64,000 bases of DNA from Bacillus mobilis (GCF_001884045.1 NZ_MACF01000046.1:186001-250000); one strand, 5' to 3'; shown: positions 35,529 through 45,183, counted from the first letter of the stretch. A program made the numbers and translations. Notes: generated by a model not told the origin, from the sequence alone.

Positions 35529-36419
35529 TTGGAAGATCAATTAAAAGATTTTATTCATTATATGGTTGTCGAAAAAGGGCTTGCGAAAAATACAGTAGTA
35601 TCTTATGAACGTGATTTAAAAAGTTATGTAAAGTATTTGCAAAATGTAGAACAGGCGAAAAGCTTTCATGAAGTGACACGCTTACACATTGTTAATTTTC
35701 TGCAGCACTTAAAAGAAAACGGGAAATCTTCGAAAACATTAGCACGTCATATTGCATCGATTCGCTCGTTTCACCAGTTTTTACTTCGTGAACGAGCGGT
35801 AGAGCACGATCCATCCGTACATATTGAAACGCCGCAAGGAGAACGAAAATTACCGAAAGTACTATCAATCGATGAAGTAGAAGCGTTACTTCAGACACCA
35901 AAAATGACGAGTGCTTTTGGGGTTCGTGATAAAGCGATGCTAGAGTTATTGTATGCGACAGGGCTTCGTGTTTCGGAATTAATTGCCTTAAATTTAGAAG
36001 ATGTACATTTAACGATGGGATTTGTTCGTTGCATAGGGAAAGGGAATAAAGAAAGAATTATTCCACTAGGAAGTTTAGCGACGGAAGCGATTCAAAAGTA
36101 TATTGAAAAGGGAAGAAGAGAATTGATGGGTAAAAAAGTAGTAGATGCACTCTTTTTAAACCATCATGGGAATCGATTATCAAGACAAGGATTTTGGAAA
36201 ATTTTAAAACGATTAGCGAAAGAAGCAAATATTGAAAAAGAGCTTACGCCGCATACGTTGCGCCATTCTTTTGCTACGCATTTATTAGAAAATGGAGCAG
36301 ACTTGCGTGCTGTGCAAGAAATGCTAGGACATGCAGATATTTCAACGACGCAAATTTATACGCATGTTTCAAAAGCTAGATTAAAAGATGTATATAAACA
36401 GTTTCATCCGAGAGCATAG
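35529..36419 (+). CDS. xerD: Site-specific tyrosine recombinase XerD
   Basis: 296 residues from TTG 35529 with GGGGAG in the end of yqzK. N-terminal SAM-like core binding ([20 protein letters not shown]) and C-terminal catalytic domain: Arg in ATGLRVSEL, His-x-x-Arg in [29 protein letters not shown] with the nucleophile Tyr. Resolves chromosome dimers at dif with CodV/XerC. No mobile element is linked, so it is the housekeeping recombinase. Confidence 0.94.
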   Translation: MEDQLKDFIHYMVVEKGLAKNTVVSYERDLKSYVKYLQNVEQAKSFHEVTRLHIVNFLQHLKENGKSSKTLARHIASIRSFHQFLLRERAVEHDPSVHIETPQGERKLPKVLSIDEVEALLQTPKMTSAFGVRDKAMLELLYATGLRVSELIALNLEDVHLTMGFVRCIGKGNKERIIPLGSLATEAIQKYIEKGRRELMGKKVVDALFLNHHGNRLSRQGFWKILKRLAKEANIEKELTPHTLRHSFATHLLENGADLRAVQEMLGHADISTTQIYTHVSKARLKDVYKQFHPRA

Positions 36420-36437
36420 TGACTATGCTCTTTTTTT
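36412..36437 (+). terminator. Terminator after xerD
   Basis: GAGCATAGT paired with ACTATGCTC, then T8; the 5' arm includes the xerD stop. Confidence 0.8.
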
Positions 36438-36566
36438 CATAGATTCAAAAGGCTATAGTACTTCACAAAAACTTCACAAACATTTCGTACATTGTTTTCA
36501 GCAGAAGACTAGAATATTATAATGTATTTCCTCTATACTAAGGAAAGTATGAAGGAGGAAATACAG

Positions 36567-37307
36567 ATGAAAAAACTTATTATGACTTTATTTATCGCGA
36601 TGCTAGCATTGGCTGGCTGTAATACAAACAAAGAAGAACCGAAAAAAGAACAGAAACTAGAAGCTGTAAAAGTAGCAGTTCAAACAAATCCGAAAGAAAT
36701 TAAACCTGGTGAAAAAACAGAAGTACAAGCACTTGTTACGCAAGGAAAAGAAAAAGTAACAGATGCTGATGATGTAAAATTTGAAATTTGGAAAGCTGGC
36801 GACGAAAAGCACGAAATGTTAGATGGTAAGCATAAAGGTAAAGGTGTTTATGCTGTAGAGAAAACGTTCGAGACGGATGGCGTGTACCATATTATCGCTC
36901 ACACAAATGCGCGTGAAATGCATGTTATGCCAGAAGTAAAAGTGGCTGTAGGAAATGCGAAAGTAGAAGATGCGAAAAAAGAAAATAGTGATCACGGTGC
37001 AGGGCATGGCGATCATAAAAGTGATACAATGATCCACCTTATGGCTGGTGACATAAAAGCAAACGCTGAATCGACTATGAAAGTTCATTTAAAACAAAAA
37101 GAAGAAGCGTTAACTGGTGCTGAAGTACAACTTGAGATTTGGAAAGATGGTGTTGAAAAACACGAATTTATTCCAGCGAAAGAAGGAAATAAAGGAGAGT
37201 ATGAAACGAAACATACTTTCAAAGAAAACGGTTCTTACAAAGTGAAAGTTCATGTTAAAAAAGGCGAACTGCATGAACATAAAGAAGAAACAGTAGAAGT
37301 AAAATAA
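36567..37307 (+). CDS. Lipoprotein with two YtkA-like domains
   Basis: 246 residues from ATG 36567 with GAAGGAGG. Type II signal MKKLIMTLFIAMLALAGC: lipobox LAGC anchors it outside the membrane. Two similar beta domains follow, one starting near VKVAVQTNPKEIKPGEKTEV and one near DIKANAESTMKVHLKQ; each has a DxKFEIWK/VQLEIWK strand and a YH/YKV ending, matching YtkA-like domains. A His/Asp-rich linker (DHGAGHGDHKSD) between them might bind Cu or Zn (inference). Function unknown; FixH/YtkA domains occur with copper and oxidase assembly. Confidence 0.8.
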   Translation: MKKLIMTLFIAMLALAGCNTNKEEPKKEQKLEAVKVAVQTNPKEIKPGEKTEVQALVTQGKEKVTDADDVKFEIWKAGDEKHEMLDGKHKGKGVYAVEKTFETDGVYHIIAHTNAREMHVMPEVKVAVGNAKVEDAKKENSDHGAGHGDHKSDTMIHLMAGDIKANAESTMKVHLKQKEEALTGAEVQLEIWKDGVEKHEFIPAKEGNKGEYETKHTFKENGSYKVKVHVKKGELHEHKEETVEVK

Positions 37308-37340
37308 AAAGTAGCTCTTTAGAGCTGCTTTTTTTATTTT
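37306..37340 (+). terminator. Terminator after YtkA-like lipoprotein
   Basis: AAAAAGTAGCTC paired with GAGCTGCTTTTT around TTTA, with one G-T pair. Confidence 0.8.
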
Positions 37341-37495
37341 TATCCCGCTTTAATGGGCAGTAAGACCCCCACCTCAAAATTCAACGAAAGCAAAGAAGTT
37401 AGGTGGGGGATCAACTGCCCATAAAAGTCCGATTGGTTCAACTAATAATCAGTGGGGGATGAAGAAAACCCCCACTGATTAAAGTTTCACTTTAT
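37339..37495. repeat. bcr1 repeat element, copy 2
   Basis: Body 37344-37490 from CCCGC to TTTCAC, flanked on both sides by a perfect TTTAT (37339-37343, 37491-37495). Same nested palindromes as the copies at 32390 and 44367. Inserted in the terminator T-tract between the lipoprotein and the deoB operon. Confidence 0.9.
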
Positions 37496-37629
37496 CTCGT
37501 TATTTGTGAGCTAATTAATTTTTTACTTTATATGAAGAAATAAATCATGAAATAATTAGCACTTCTTTGCATAATGGATTACAATAGAAGTGTGAAGAAA
37601 ATGAGAAAATCTACGAAAATGTATTAAAA

Positions 37630-37643
37630 AGAAAGCGTAAACA
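37630..37643 (+). promoter_or_regulatory. cre-like CcpA site in the deoB promoter
   Basis: AGAAAGCGTAAACA differs from the relaxed cre consensus TGNAANCGNWWNCA at one position. It lies between the weak -35 (37624-37629) and the -10 TATGAT (37647-37652), so bound CcpA would block RNA polymerase. Confidence 0.5.
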
Positions 37644-37659
37644 TGGTATGATATCCGTA

Positions 37660-37678
37660 TCAGATGTCTGACATCTGA
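37660..37678 (+). promoter_or_regulatory. 19-bp palindromic operator in the deoB leader
   Basis: TCAGATGTCTGACATCTGA: eight-base perfect arms around CTG. It begins 8 bases after the -10 box, so it covers the start site, the typical place for a repressor. The cognate protein is not in this window. Confidence 0.65.
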
Positions 37679-37861
37679 CTTAGAAAAAACTAGAAATGTT
37701 TTTGAGTCGTTTCAAAGTAAACGAAATAGGTTAGAGAATCATTTAAAGAAGTACTGTTTGACAATGAGAACGAAAGATAATTCTTATGGAGAACAGTTTC
37801 ACTTTATAGCGTTTTGAACATACTACAAGAAGTAGAACTGAACTTATAGGAGGTCGCAGTT

Positions 37862-39046
37862 ATGAATAAATATAAACGTATATTCCTAGTCGTAATGGAT
37901 TCTGTTGGAATCGGTGAAGCACCAGATGCTGAACAATTTGGTGATTTAGGATCTGACACAATCGGTCACATTGCTGAACATATGAATGGATTACAAATGC
38001 CTAATATGGTGAAATTAGGTCTTGGTAACATTCGTGAAATGAAAGGTATCTCTAAAGTAGAAAAGCCACTTGGATATTATACAAAAATGCAAGAAAAATC
38101 TACTGGTAAAGATACAATGACAGGACACTGGGAAATCATGGGTCTTTACATTGATACACCATTCCAAGTGTTCCCTGAAGGATTCCCGAAAGAATTACTT
38201 GATGAATTAGAAGAAAAAACAGGTCGTAAAATCATCGGTAATAAACCGGCTTCTGGAACTGAGATTCTTGATGAACTTGGTCAAGAACAAATGGAAACAG
38301 GCTCTTTAATCGTTTACACTTCTGCTGATAGCGTATTACAAATTGCAGCACACGAAGAAGTAGTGCCACTTGATGAGTTATATAAAATTTGTAAAATTGC
38401 ACGTGAATTAACGTTAGATGAAAAGTACATGGTAGGTCGCGTTATTGCTCGTCCATTCGTTGGTGAGCCTGGAAACTTTACACGTACACCAAACCGTCAT
38501 GATTATGCATTAAAACCATTCGGCCGTACGGTAATGAATGAATTAAAAGATAGTGACTACGATGTGATTGCTATCGGTAAAATCTCTGACATCTATGATG
38601 GTGAAGGGGTAACTGAATCACTTCGTACGAAGTCTAATATGGATGGAATGGATAAGCTTGTAGATACATTAAATATGGACTTTACAGGTCTTAGCTTCTT
38701 GAACTTAGTTGACTTTGATGCATTATTTGGACACCGCCGTGATCCACAAGGATACGGAGAAGCATTGCAAGAATATGATGCTCGTCTTCCAGAAGTATTC
38801 GAAAAACTAAAAGAAGATGACTTATTATTAATTACAGCAGACCATGGTAATGATCCAGTTCACCACGGTACTGATCATACACGTGAATATGTACCGTTAT
38901 TAGCATATAGCCCAAGCATGAAAGATGGCGGACAAGAACTATCACTTCGCCAAACATTTGCTGATATTGGTGCAACGGTAGCAGAAAACTTCGGTGTGAA
39001 AATGCCAGAACACGGAACAAGCTTCTTAAACGAGCTAAAGAAATAG
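37862..39046 (+). CDS. deoB: Phosphopentomutase DeoB
   Basis: 394 residues. Interconverts (deoxy)ribose-1- and -5-phosphate. Alkaline-phosphatase-like metalloenzyme: [14 protein letters not shown] at the N-terminus, [25 protein letters not shown] and [20 protein letters not shown] carry the metal ligands. RBS TAGGAGGTCG. First gene of deoB-pupG-pdp; called drm in B. subtilis. Expression probably responds to nucleosides via the upstream palindrome and to carbon source via cre. Confidence 0.96.
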   Translation: MNKYKRIFLVVMDSVGIGEAPDAEQFGDLGSDTIGHIAEHMNGLQMPNMVKLGLGNIREMKGISKVEKPLGYYTKMQEKSTGKDTMTGHWEIMGLYIDTPFQVFPEGFPKELLDELEEKTGRKIIGNKPASGTEILDELGQEQMETGSLIVYTSADSVLQIAAHEEVVPLDELYKICKIARELTLDEKYMVGRVIARPFVGEPGNFTRTPNRHDYALKPFGRTVMNELKDSDYDVIAIGKISDIYDGEGVTESLRTKSNMDGMDKLVDTLNMDFTGLSFLNLVDFDALFGHRRDPQGYGEALQEYDARLPEVFEKLKEDDLLLITADHGNDPVHHGTDHTREYVPLLAYSPSMKDGGQELSLRQTFADIGATVAENFGVKMPEHGTSFLNELKK

Positions 39047-39058
39047 GGGGATAAACAA

Positions 39059-39880
39059 ATGAATCGTGAACTTATTACAAAATCAGCTTCATACTTAAAA
39101 GAGAAATTTCAAGAAACGCCACAAGTAGGACTAATCCTTGGATCAGGACTAGGTGTATTAGCAGATGAAATCGAGAACGCAGTAACAGTACCTTACAGTG
39201 AAATCCCTGAATTCCCAGTATCAACTGTAGAAGGACATGCAGGTCAATTAGTATTCGGTACACTTCAAGGTGTAACAGTAGTAGCAATGCAAGGACGTTT
39301 CCACTTCTATGAAGGATACGACATGCAAAAAGTAACATTCCCAGTTCGTGTTATGAAAGAATTAGGTGTAGAAACAGTTGTTGTAACAAATGCAGCTGGT
39401 GGTGTAAATACATCATTCGAGCCAGGCGATCTTATGTTAATTTCAGACCATATTAACTTCATGGGTACAAATCCATTAATCGGACCAAATGATTCTGAGA
39501 TGGGTGTACGTTTCCCTGATATGTCTACATCATATACGACAGAACTTCGTGAAATGGCGAAACAAGTCGCAGCAGACTTAAATATTAAAGTACAAGAAGG
39601 TGTATACGTTGGAATGACAGGTCCTGTATATGAAACACCTGCTGAAATTCGTATGCTTCGTACACTTGGCGGAGATGCAGTTGGTATGTCAACAGTACCT
39701 GAAGTAATTGTAGCGCGTCATGCTGGTATGAAAGTACTTGGTATTTCTTGTATTTCAAATATGGCAGCTGGTATTTTAGATCAGCCACTTCACCACGATG
39801 AAGTAATCGAAACGACAGAACGTGTTAAAGCTAACTTCTTAGCATTAGTAAAAGCAATTGTAAAACAAATGAAGGGGTGA
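39059..39880 (+). CDS. pupG: Purine-nucleoside phosphorylase PupG
   Basis: 273 residues, trimeric PNP type. [15 protein letters not shown] is the phosphate loop, [22 protein letters not shown] and TNAAGGVN are family motifs, and [12 protein letters not shown] is the base site. Cleaves guanosine, inosine and deoxy forms to base and pentose-1-phosphate for DeoB. RBS AGGGGG. Confidence 0.95.
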   Translation: MNRELITKSASYLKEKFQETPQVGLILGSGLGVLADEIENAVTVPYSEIPEFPVSTVEGHAGQLVFGTLQGVTVVAMQGRFHFYEGYDMQKVTFPVRVMKELGVETVVVTNAAGGVNTSFEPGDLMLISDHINFMGTNPLIGPNDSEMGVRFPDMSTSYTTELREMAKQVAADLNIKVQEGVYVGMTGPVYETPAEIRMLRTLGGDAVGMSTVPEVIVARHAGMKVLGISCISNMAAGILDQPLHHDEVIETTERVKANFLALVKAIVKQMKG

Positions 39881-39887
39881 CCTCACA

Positions 39888-41192
39888 ATGAGAATGGTGG
39901 ACCTAATTGCAAAAAAACGTGACGGACATGCATTAACAACAGAAGAAATTAACTTTATTGTTGAAGGATATACGAATGGTGATATTCCTGATTATCAAGT
40001 AAGTTCACTTGCAATGGCAATTTTCTTCCAAGATATGAACGATCAAGAGCGTGCTGATTTAACAATGGCAATGGTAAATAGCGGTGATACAATCGACTTA
40101 TCAGCTATTGAAGGAGTAAAAGTAGATAAGCACTCAACAGGTGGCGTTGGTGATACAACAACACTTGTATTAGGTCCATTAGTAGCCGCTTTAGGTGTAC
40201 CGGTTGCAAAAATGTCTGGACGTGGTCTAGGACATACTGGTGGTACAATTGATAAATTAGAAGCAGTTCCAGGATTCCATGTTGAAATCGAAAATGATGA
40301 ATTCATGCGTCTTGTAAATGAAAATAAAATCGCAGTTATTGGTCAAAGTGGAAACTTAACACCTGCAGATAAAAAATTGTATGCACTTCGTGATGTAACG
40401 GCAACAGTAAACTCAATTCCGCTTATTGCAAGCTCGATTATGAGTAAAAAAATTGCTGCTGGTGCAGATGCAATTGTTCTTGATGTAAAAACTGGAGCAG
40501 GTGCATTTATGAAAACAGATGAAGATGCAAAACGTTTAGCAGAAGCAATGGTGCGCATTGGTAATAACGTTGGTCGTAATACGATGGCTGTTATTTCTGA
40601 TATGAGTCAACCACTTGGTGAGGCGATTGGTAACGCACTTGAAGTACAAGAAGCAATTGATACGTTACAAGGTAAAGGACCGAAAGATTTAGAAGAGTTA
40701 TGTTTAACACTTGGAAGTCAAATGGTATACCTTGCTGGACAAGCTTCATCTTTAGAAGATGCACGTGAGAAATTAATTGAAGTCATGAACAATGGTAAAG
40801 CGCTAGAATCATTTAAAACGTTCTTATCAGCGCAAGGCGGCGATGCATCTGTTGTTGATGATCCTTCTAAATTACCACAAGCACAGTTTAAAATTGAAGT
40901 AGAAGCGAAGGAAGACGGTTATGTATCAGAAATCGTTGCAGATGAAATCGGAACAGCAGCAATGCTTTTAGGAGCAGGACGTGCGACGAAGGAATCTGAA
41001 ATTGATTTAGCAGTTGGCTTAATGCTTCGCAAAAAAGTAGGGGACAGCGTGAAAAAAGGTGAATCCCTTGTTACCATTTACGCAAACCGTGAAAATGTGG
41101 AAGATGTAAAAGCAAAAATTTATGAGAACATGAAGATCTTTACAGACCACGTAGATGCACCAACTTTAGTGCATGGTATTGTAACGAAGTAA
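39888..41192 (+). CDS. pdp: Pyrimidine-nucleoside phosphorylase Pdp
   Basis: 434 residues. The [20 protein letters not shown] phosphate site and [18 protein letters not shown] are hallmarks of thymidine/pyrimidine nucleoside phosphorylases, as is the C-terminal biotinyl-like domain. In B. subtilis pdp is with dra-nupC; here it is joined to deoB-pupG, giving a complete ribonucleoside-to-pentose-phosphate unit. RBS AAGGGGTGA. Confidence 0.95.
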   Translation: MRMVDLIAKKRDGHALTTEEINFIVEGYTNGDIPDYQVSSLAMAIFFQDMNDQERADLTMAMVNSGDTIDLSAIEGVKVDKHSTGGVGDTTTLVLGPLVAALGVPVAKMSGRGLGHTGGTIDKLEAVPGFHVEIENDEFMRLVNENKIAVIGQSGNLTPADKKLYALRDVTATVNSIPLIASSIMSKKIAAGADAIVLDVKTGAGAFMKTDEDAKRLAEAMVRIGNNVGRNTMAVISDMSQPLGEAIGNALEVQEAIDTLQGKGPKDLEELCLTLGSQMVYLAGQASSLEDAREKLIEVMNNGKALESFKTFLSAQGGDASVVDDPSKLPQAQFKIEVEAKEDGYVSEIVADEIGTAAMLLGAGRATKESEIDLAVGLMLRKKVGDSVKKGESLVTIYANRENVEDVKAKIYENMKIFTDHVDAPTLVHGIVTK

Positions 41193-41193
41193 T

Positions 41194-41231
41194 AAAAAAA
41201 GGCCAAGGAGTATTTCTCCTTGGCTTTTTTT
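41194..41231 (+). terminator. Terminator of the deoB operon
   Basis: AAAGGCCAAGGAG and CTCCTTGGCTTT pair as GCCAAGGAG with CTCCTTGGC around TATTT, then T run. Confidence 0.88.
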
Positions 41232-41266
41232 GCTATTTTTTGTTTATAATAATAATGGGTGAAATT

Positions 41267-42217
41267 ATGATTAGAATTTGTGCAATAACAAAAACAAATG
41301 AAGTATTATATGATGTTTCGCTAGAGGAAACAAAGAAAGACCATATTGTATGGTATTGGCTAGATTTATATAAGCCAACGAAAGAAGAGTATACATACAT
41401 TTTACAAGACCATTTTAAATTCCATCCTCTTGCGATTGAAGACTGTATAGAATATGTACAGAGGCCAAAAGTTGATTTTTATGATGGATATAACTTTTTA
41501 GTTCTTCATGCATTTGGTGAGGATGGATTAGAACCGCACGAGATTGATTTATTTATAAGTGATCGTTATATTGTTTCTTTCCACTTTTCTCATAATAATG
41601 CAATCGAAAGAGTATGGAAAACACTTGGAGAAAAGAAGCGTATTAAAAATAGTCCTTTACACGTAGCGCATACCATTATCGACCAAATTGTGGACGACTA
41701 TTTTGCGCCTGTATATTACATTGAGGATCATTTAAATGCCATTGATGATAATTTAACGGGTGAGACAGCAGGAAGTGTACTAGAAGAAGTATTTGATATA
41801 CGTGCAGATTTATCGAAACTAAGACGTACAATCATTCCGATGCGTGATTTATTGTATCGTATTTTAAATTCGACTCGTTTTTACGGTATAAGTGATCATG
41901 AAATTTACTTTAAAGATATACATGATCATTTACTGAAACTGACAGAAATGATTGAGGCAAGCCGGGAGTTAACGGCAGATATTCGAGATAGCTATTTTTC
42001 ATTAAACTCACATCATATGAATAACATCATGAAAACATTAACTGTATTCTCGACTATTTTCATGCCATTAACATTTATTGCGGGAGTATACGGAATGAAC
42101 TTTACGCATATGCCAGAGCTTGGTGGACAATATAGTTATTTTGTTTGTCTACTTCTAATGGCACTAATTGGCGGTGGCATGATGGCTTGGTTTTATAAAA
42201 AAGGATGGTTTAAGTAA
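41267..42217 (+). CDS. corA: CorA-family magnesium/divalent cation transporter
   Basis: 316 residues from ATG 41267; earlier in-frame ATGs lack an RBS. A long cytosolic N-domain is followed by two C-terminal helices; the pore signature YGMNF with MPEL lies between them (FIAGVYGMNFTHMPEL). Carries Mg2+ or Co2+ into the cell as a pentamer. Standalone, ends at a bidirectional terminator. Confidence 0.92.
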   Translation: MIRICAITKTNEVLYDVSLEETKKDHIVWYWLDLYKPTKEEYTYILQDHFKFHPLAIEDCIEYVQRPKVDFYDGYNFLVLHAFGEDGLEPHEIDLFISDRYIVSFHFSHNNAIERVWKTLGEKKRIKNSPLHVAHTIIDQIVDDYFAPVYYIEDHLNAIDDNLTGETAGSVLEEVFDIRADLSKLRRTIIPMRDLLYRILNSTRFYGISDHEIYFKDIHDHLLKLTEMIEASRELTADIRDSYFSLNSHHMNNIMKTLTVFSTIFMPLTFIAGVYGMNFTHMPELGGQYSYFVCLLLMALIGGGMMAWFYKKGWFK

Positions 42218-42250
42218 AAAAACACCGAGGAAAATTCCTCGGTGTTTTTT
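42216..42250. terminator. Bidirectional terminator
   Basis: AAAAAACACCGAGGA paired with TCCTCGGTGTTTTTT around AAAT, between convergent corA and purine permease genes. Confidence 0.88.
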
Positions 42251-42252
42251 AC

Positions 42253-43542
42253 TTAACCAATAGCATGTAATATAAACATGGCTAAGAATAAGCATGTAAC
42301 GATATACATAGACGGTGCGACTTCTTTACGCTTTCCAAGAGCAACTTTTAAGATAGGATAAGCAATAAATCCGAACGCAATGCCATCAGCGATACTATAT
42401 GTGAGCGGGATCATGACGATAATTAAGAACGCTGGAAATCCTTCTGAAAAATCGTTCAGAGGAATTTGCTGAATGCTTGTAATCATCAGGCCGCCAATAA
42501 TAATTAAGATTGGTGCAATGGCACTATCAGGAATTAGTTTGACAAACGGAAGTGCAAACAATGATGCAAAGAATAACAACCCTGTAACGATAGACGTCAG
42601 ACCTGTCTTTCCGCCTGCAGTAATACCTGCGGCACTCTCTACTGTTGATACGGTAGGGCTTGTGCCAAATAGACCACATGTCATTGCTGAAATTGCATTG
42701 GCTTGGTAAGCACGTGGGAATTTACGGTCATCTTCTAATAAACCGTGCAGAAGTCCCATGTTCTCAAAAATAAGCACCATGCTTAAGGAGAATGTTGCAA
42801 TCCAAAACGGTAAGGAAGAAAGTTTGCCAAATGACATAGCTCCAAACACATCGCCGTAACTCGCGAATGAGAATGAACTATTTCCGATTTGACTTGTATC
42901 AACAAGACCAAATAGCCATGCAATACCAGTTCCTATTGCAATCGTCCATAAAAAGCTTCCACGTACGTTACGAATAAATAGTACAAGTGCAATGATAAGA
43001 GTAAGTATTGTCGCAAGAACGACAGGGCTACTTAATTTACCCATTGCAACAGCAGTATTTGGATTCGAAACGACTAAACCACCTTTTTGCAATCCGATAA
43101 ATGCTAAAAATAATCCGATGCCGACAGTAATAGCTTCCTTTAATGACTTTGGAATCGATACTGAAAGCACGCGAGCGATTGGTGTAAACGCAGCAATTGC
43201 AAAAATAATACCAGAGATGAAGACAGCCGCTAATGCTTCCTGCCAAGTTAATCCAAGCGTATGCACAGCAGTGTACGTGAAGAATGCATTTACACCCATA
43301 CCAGGGACAAGAATAGCAGGTGCATTTGCCCAAAATGCCATGAGCAGACATCCGACAAATGAACTGAAAACAGTTGCTAAAATTCCAGCTTCAAGAGGAA
43401 TGCCAGCATCGGATAAAATTGATGCATTTACAATCATAATATATACGATCGTGAAGAATGACGTAACTCCAGCTAAAACTTCTTGTTTTGGTGATGTTTC
43501 GTGTAAACCTAATTTAAATGTTCTTTCAAGTATTCCTTTCAT
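42253..43542 (-). CDS. NCS2-family purine permease (guanine/hypoxanthine type)
   Basis: 429 residues, about 13 hydrophobic segments. The AzgA/PbuG-type signature is visible: QEVLAGVTSFFTIVYIMIVN, PGMGVNAFFTYT, SIPKSLKEAITVGIGLFLAF and FGTSPTVSTVESAAGITAGG. Probably imports hypoxanthine, guanine or adenine. No purine riboswitch is seen upstream, only a promoter, so it is likely regulated differently from pbuG. Near the nucleoside phosphorylase operon, which fits purine salvage. Confidence 0.9.
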   Translation of the reverse strand: MKGILERTFKLGLHETSPKQEVLAGVTSFFTIVYIMIVNASILSDAGIPLEAGILATVFSSFVGCLLMAFWANAPAILVPGMGVNAFFTYTAVHTLGLTWQEALAAVFISGIIFAIAAFTPIARVLSVSIPKSLKEAITVGIGLFLAFIGLQKGGLVVSNPNTAVAMGKLSSPVVLATILTLIIALVLFIRNVRGSFLWTIAIGTGIAWLFGLVDTSQIGNSSFSFASYGDVFGAMSFGKLSSLPFWIATFSLSMVLIFENMGLLHGLLEDDRKFPRAYQANAISAMTCGLFGTSPTVSTVESAAGITAGGKTGLTSIVTGLLFFASLFALPFVKLIPDSAIAPILIIIGGLMITSIQQIPLNDFSEGFPAFLIIVMIPLTYSIADGIAFGFIAYPILKVALGKRKEVAPSMYIVTCLFLAMFILHAIG

Positions 43543-43610
43543 GTTAAACCTTCTTTTTCATATCCCTCTCCCACCCGTGATATCTCTTTTGTAAGAGCTC
43601 ACCGTCCTTT

Positions 43611-43638
43611 ATTATATCAGAACATCATGTTTTTACAA
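43611..43638 (-). promoter_or_regulatory. Promoter of the purine permease
   Basis: Minus-strand TTGTAA (43633-43638) and TATAAT (43611-43616), 16-base spacer. A cre-like AGTAAACGTTATCA lies about 11 bases further upstream (43649-43662). Confidence 0.6.
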
Positions 43639-43676
43639 CAAGGAAAATGATAACGTTTACTTATAAATGAAATTAT

Positions 43677-44348
43677 TTATAAATACGTAAAAATCGCTCG
43701 TATTGTTGAAATGATTTCTAATTCTCCCGATTGAATGGGCGGAGCTGCTTGCGCATGTAAAGTAGCAAAGGACGTCACTTCCCGTGGTAATTGGGCAGAT
43801 TCTTCAACGAATGAGAGTGGAACAGGATTAATGTTTAAATTGTATGTACTCGCAATAGCACGAGCTTTTTCTACCGCTTGTTGCAGAGCTTGAATGAGAG
43901 CTTGCTCATAATATTTATTTGGGTGAGATATTCGAAAACGTAAACCTTTTGCTAAGTTTGCTCCATTTGAAACGGCTATATCATATACTTCCCCTGCTTT
44001 TTGTACATTTAAAACGGTAATTTCATACAAATGTTCCACACGGTATCCTTGTAGTAATGCTTTATCATTTACATATTCGTACTGGGGCGTAATCGTATAT
44101 GAAATGGTTTCTATATTTTTGTCGGCAATACCTAGTTGTTTTAGTGCATCTAATAATTGTTGTGATTGCACTGCATTCTCTTCTTGTGCCTGCTTTACAT
44201 TTTTATGATCTGTACGAATACCAATCGTTAATATAACAACATTTGGTTTTGCTTTTACAACACCTTCACCTTGCACTGTAATGGTAGCTTCTTTTCCAGT
44301 ATTAGCTGTACGTACATTGTGTAAATAAGGGTTCATTCCACCTTGCAT
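43677..44348 (-). CDS. SIMPL domain (DUF541) protein
   Basis: 223 residues. ATITVQGEGVVKAKPNVVIL is the SIMPL domain start, followed by the repeated beta-alpha pattern and AVEKARAIASTYNLNI near the end. No signal peptide is visible, unlike many SIMPL proteins. Start ATG 44348 with GATGGTGATGG; an ATG four codons later is possible. Function unknown; relatives are linked to outer surface or stress. A bcr1 copy sits 19 bases upstream. Confidence 0.83.
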   Translation of the reverse strand: MQGGMNPYLHNVRTANTGKEATITVQGEGVVKAKPNVVILTIGIRTDHKNVKQAQEENAVQSQQLLDALKQLGIADKNIETISYTITPQYEYVNDKALLQGYRVEHLYEITVLNVQKAGEVYDIAVSNGANLAKGLRFRISHPNKYYEQALIQALQQAVEKARAIASTYNLNINPVPLSFVEESAQLPREVTSFATLHAQAAPPIQSGELEIISTIRAIFTYL

Positions 44349-44366
44349 TTTCCATCACCATCCTTA

Positions 44367-44525
44367 TTTATCCCGCTATTTGCGGGCAGTAAGCCCCCCA
44401 CCTTAAAATTCAGCGGAAGCAAAGAGGTTAGGTTGGGGGATCAACTGCTTGTAAAAGCCCGATTGGTTCAACTAATAATCAGTAGGGGATGAACAAAACC
44501 CCCACTGATTAAAGTTTCACTTTAT
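44367..44525. repeat. bcr1 repeat element, copy 3
   Basis: Body 44372-44520 from CCCGC to TTTCAC with perfect TTTAT flanks (44367-44371, 44521-44525). Lies between the SIMPL gene and a divergent marR-type gene, separating their promoters. Confidence 0.9.
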
Positions 44526-44661
44526 ATGTATATGTGTGAACAAAAAAGAAATTTGTATGAAAAAGTTACATAAATGGGAATGTTACAGAAAGAAAGCATA
44601 TACAACGAGGGTATTTATAGATTATAATATGTGTAAATATGATAAAAAAGGGACGAGGCTA

Positions 44662-45081
44662 GTGAACGAAAAAAGAGAAACACTGATTTTAGAATTATCC
44701 GGATCATTTCGAAAGATGATACGTTTATTACAAAATGATATTAATACACGTTTTGCAGAACATATGCCATACAACGAATTTTCTGTATTACGCGCGTTAT
44801 TTTTAAACAGTCCACAGATGGCTTCGCAAATTGCGAGTGAAGTAAACGTAACCTCCAGTCATATTACAGCTGTTACTGATCGTCTCGTACGAAAAGGGTT
44901 TGTAGAAAGAAAGCGTTCAAATTCAGACCGTCGTATCGTGTACTTAGAAATTACAGAACACGGAAGAGAAGTAACTGAAAAACTTGAAGCTGTGCGTAAA
45001 GAATATTATAAAGATAGATTTAAAGGTTGGAGCGACCAAGAAATAGAAATGGTATTAGAGCTATTTGGCCGCGTATTATAA
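44662..45081 (+). CDS. MarR-family transcriptional regulator
   Basis: 139 residues from GTG 44662 with GGGACGAGG; the frame is open 42 codons upstream, reaching the bcr1 flank, but without an RBS. MASQIASEVNVTSSHITAVTDRL is the HTH and VERKRSNSDRRIVYLEITEHG the wing with the D-R-R signature (shown in part). Upstream TATAAT at 44623-44628. Target and ligand unknown; divergent from the SIMPL gene across bcr1. Confidence 0.87.
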   Translation: MNEKRETLILELSGSFRKMIRLLQNDINTRFAEHMPYNEFSVLRALFLNSPQMASQIASEVNVTSSHITAVTDRLVRKGFVERKRSNSDRRIVYLEITEHGREVTEKLEAVRKEYYKDRFKGWSDQEIEMVLELFGRVL

Positions 45082-45087
45082 TAAATG

Positions 45088-45121
45088 AGGATAGGAAGCG
45101 AAAGCTTTCCTATCCTTTTTC
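45088..45121 (+). terminator. Terminator after marR-type gene
   Basis: AGGATAGGAA paired with TTCCTATCCT around a GC-rich tip, then CTTTTTC-type tail. Confidence 0.85.
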
Positions 45122-45183
45122 TTTTGAATAAAAACATTTTGAAACTCCAATACTTTAATTAAAAAGAATCGGAGTGAAAAATT

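Larger units (their letters stand above)
37496..37861 (+). other. deoB operon upstream region
   Basis: 366 bases without a gene. It contains the probable promoter, cre-like site and palindromic operator (described separately) and a leader of about 200 nt. A 12-bp match to the right end of bcr1 (GTTTCACTTTAT) lies at 37796-37807. No riboswitch class is recognised. Confidence 0.6.

Noticed and set aside
35529-36419. Tyrosine recombinase as sign of a prophage or integrative element
   Set aside because: It is the housekeeping xerD in its conserved place after fur and yqzK, with no phage genes or att repeats nearby.
42992-43594. 200-codon plus-strand ORF
   Set aside because: Antisense shadow of the purine permease gene.
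43543-43676. Purine riboswitch before the NCS2 permease
   Set aside because: Looked for the guanine-riboswitch core segments and three-way junction; only a promoter and short hairpin are present.
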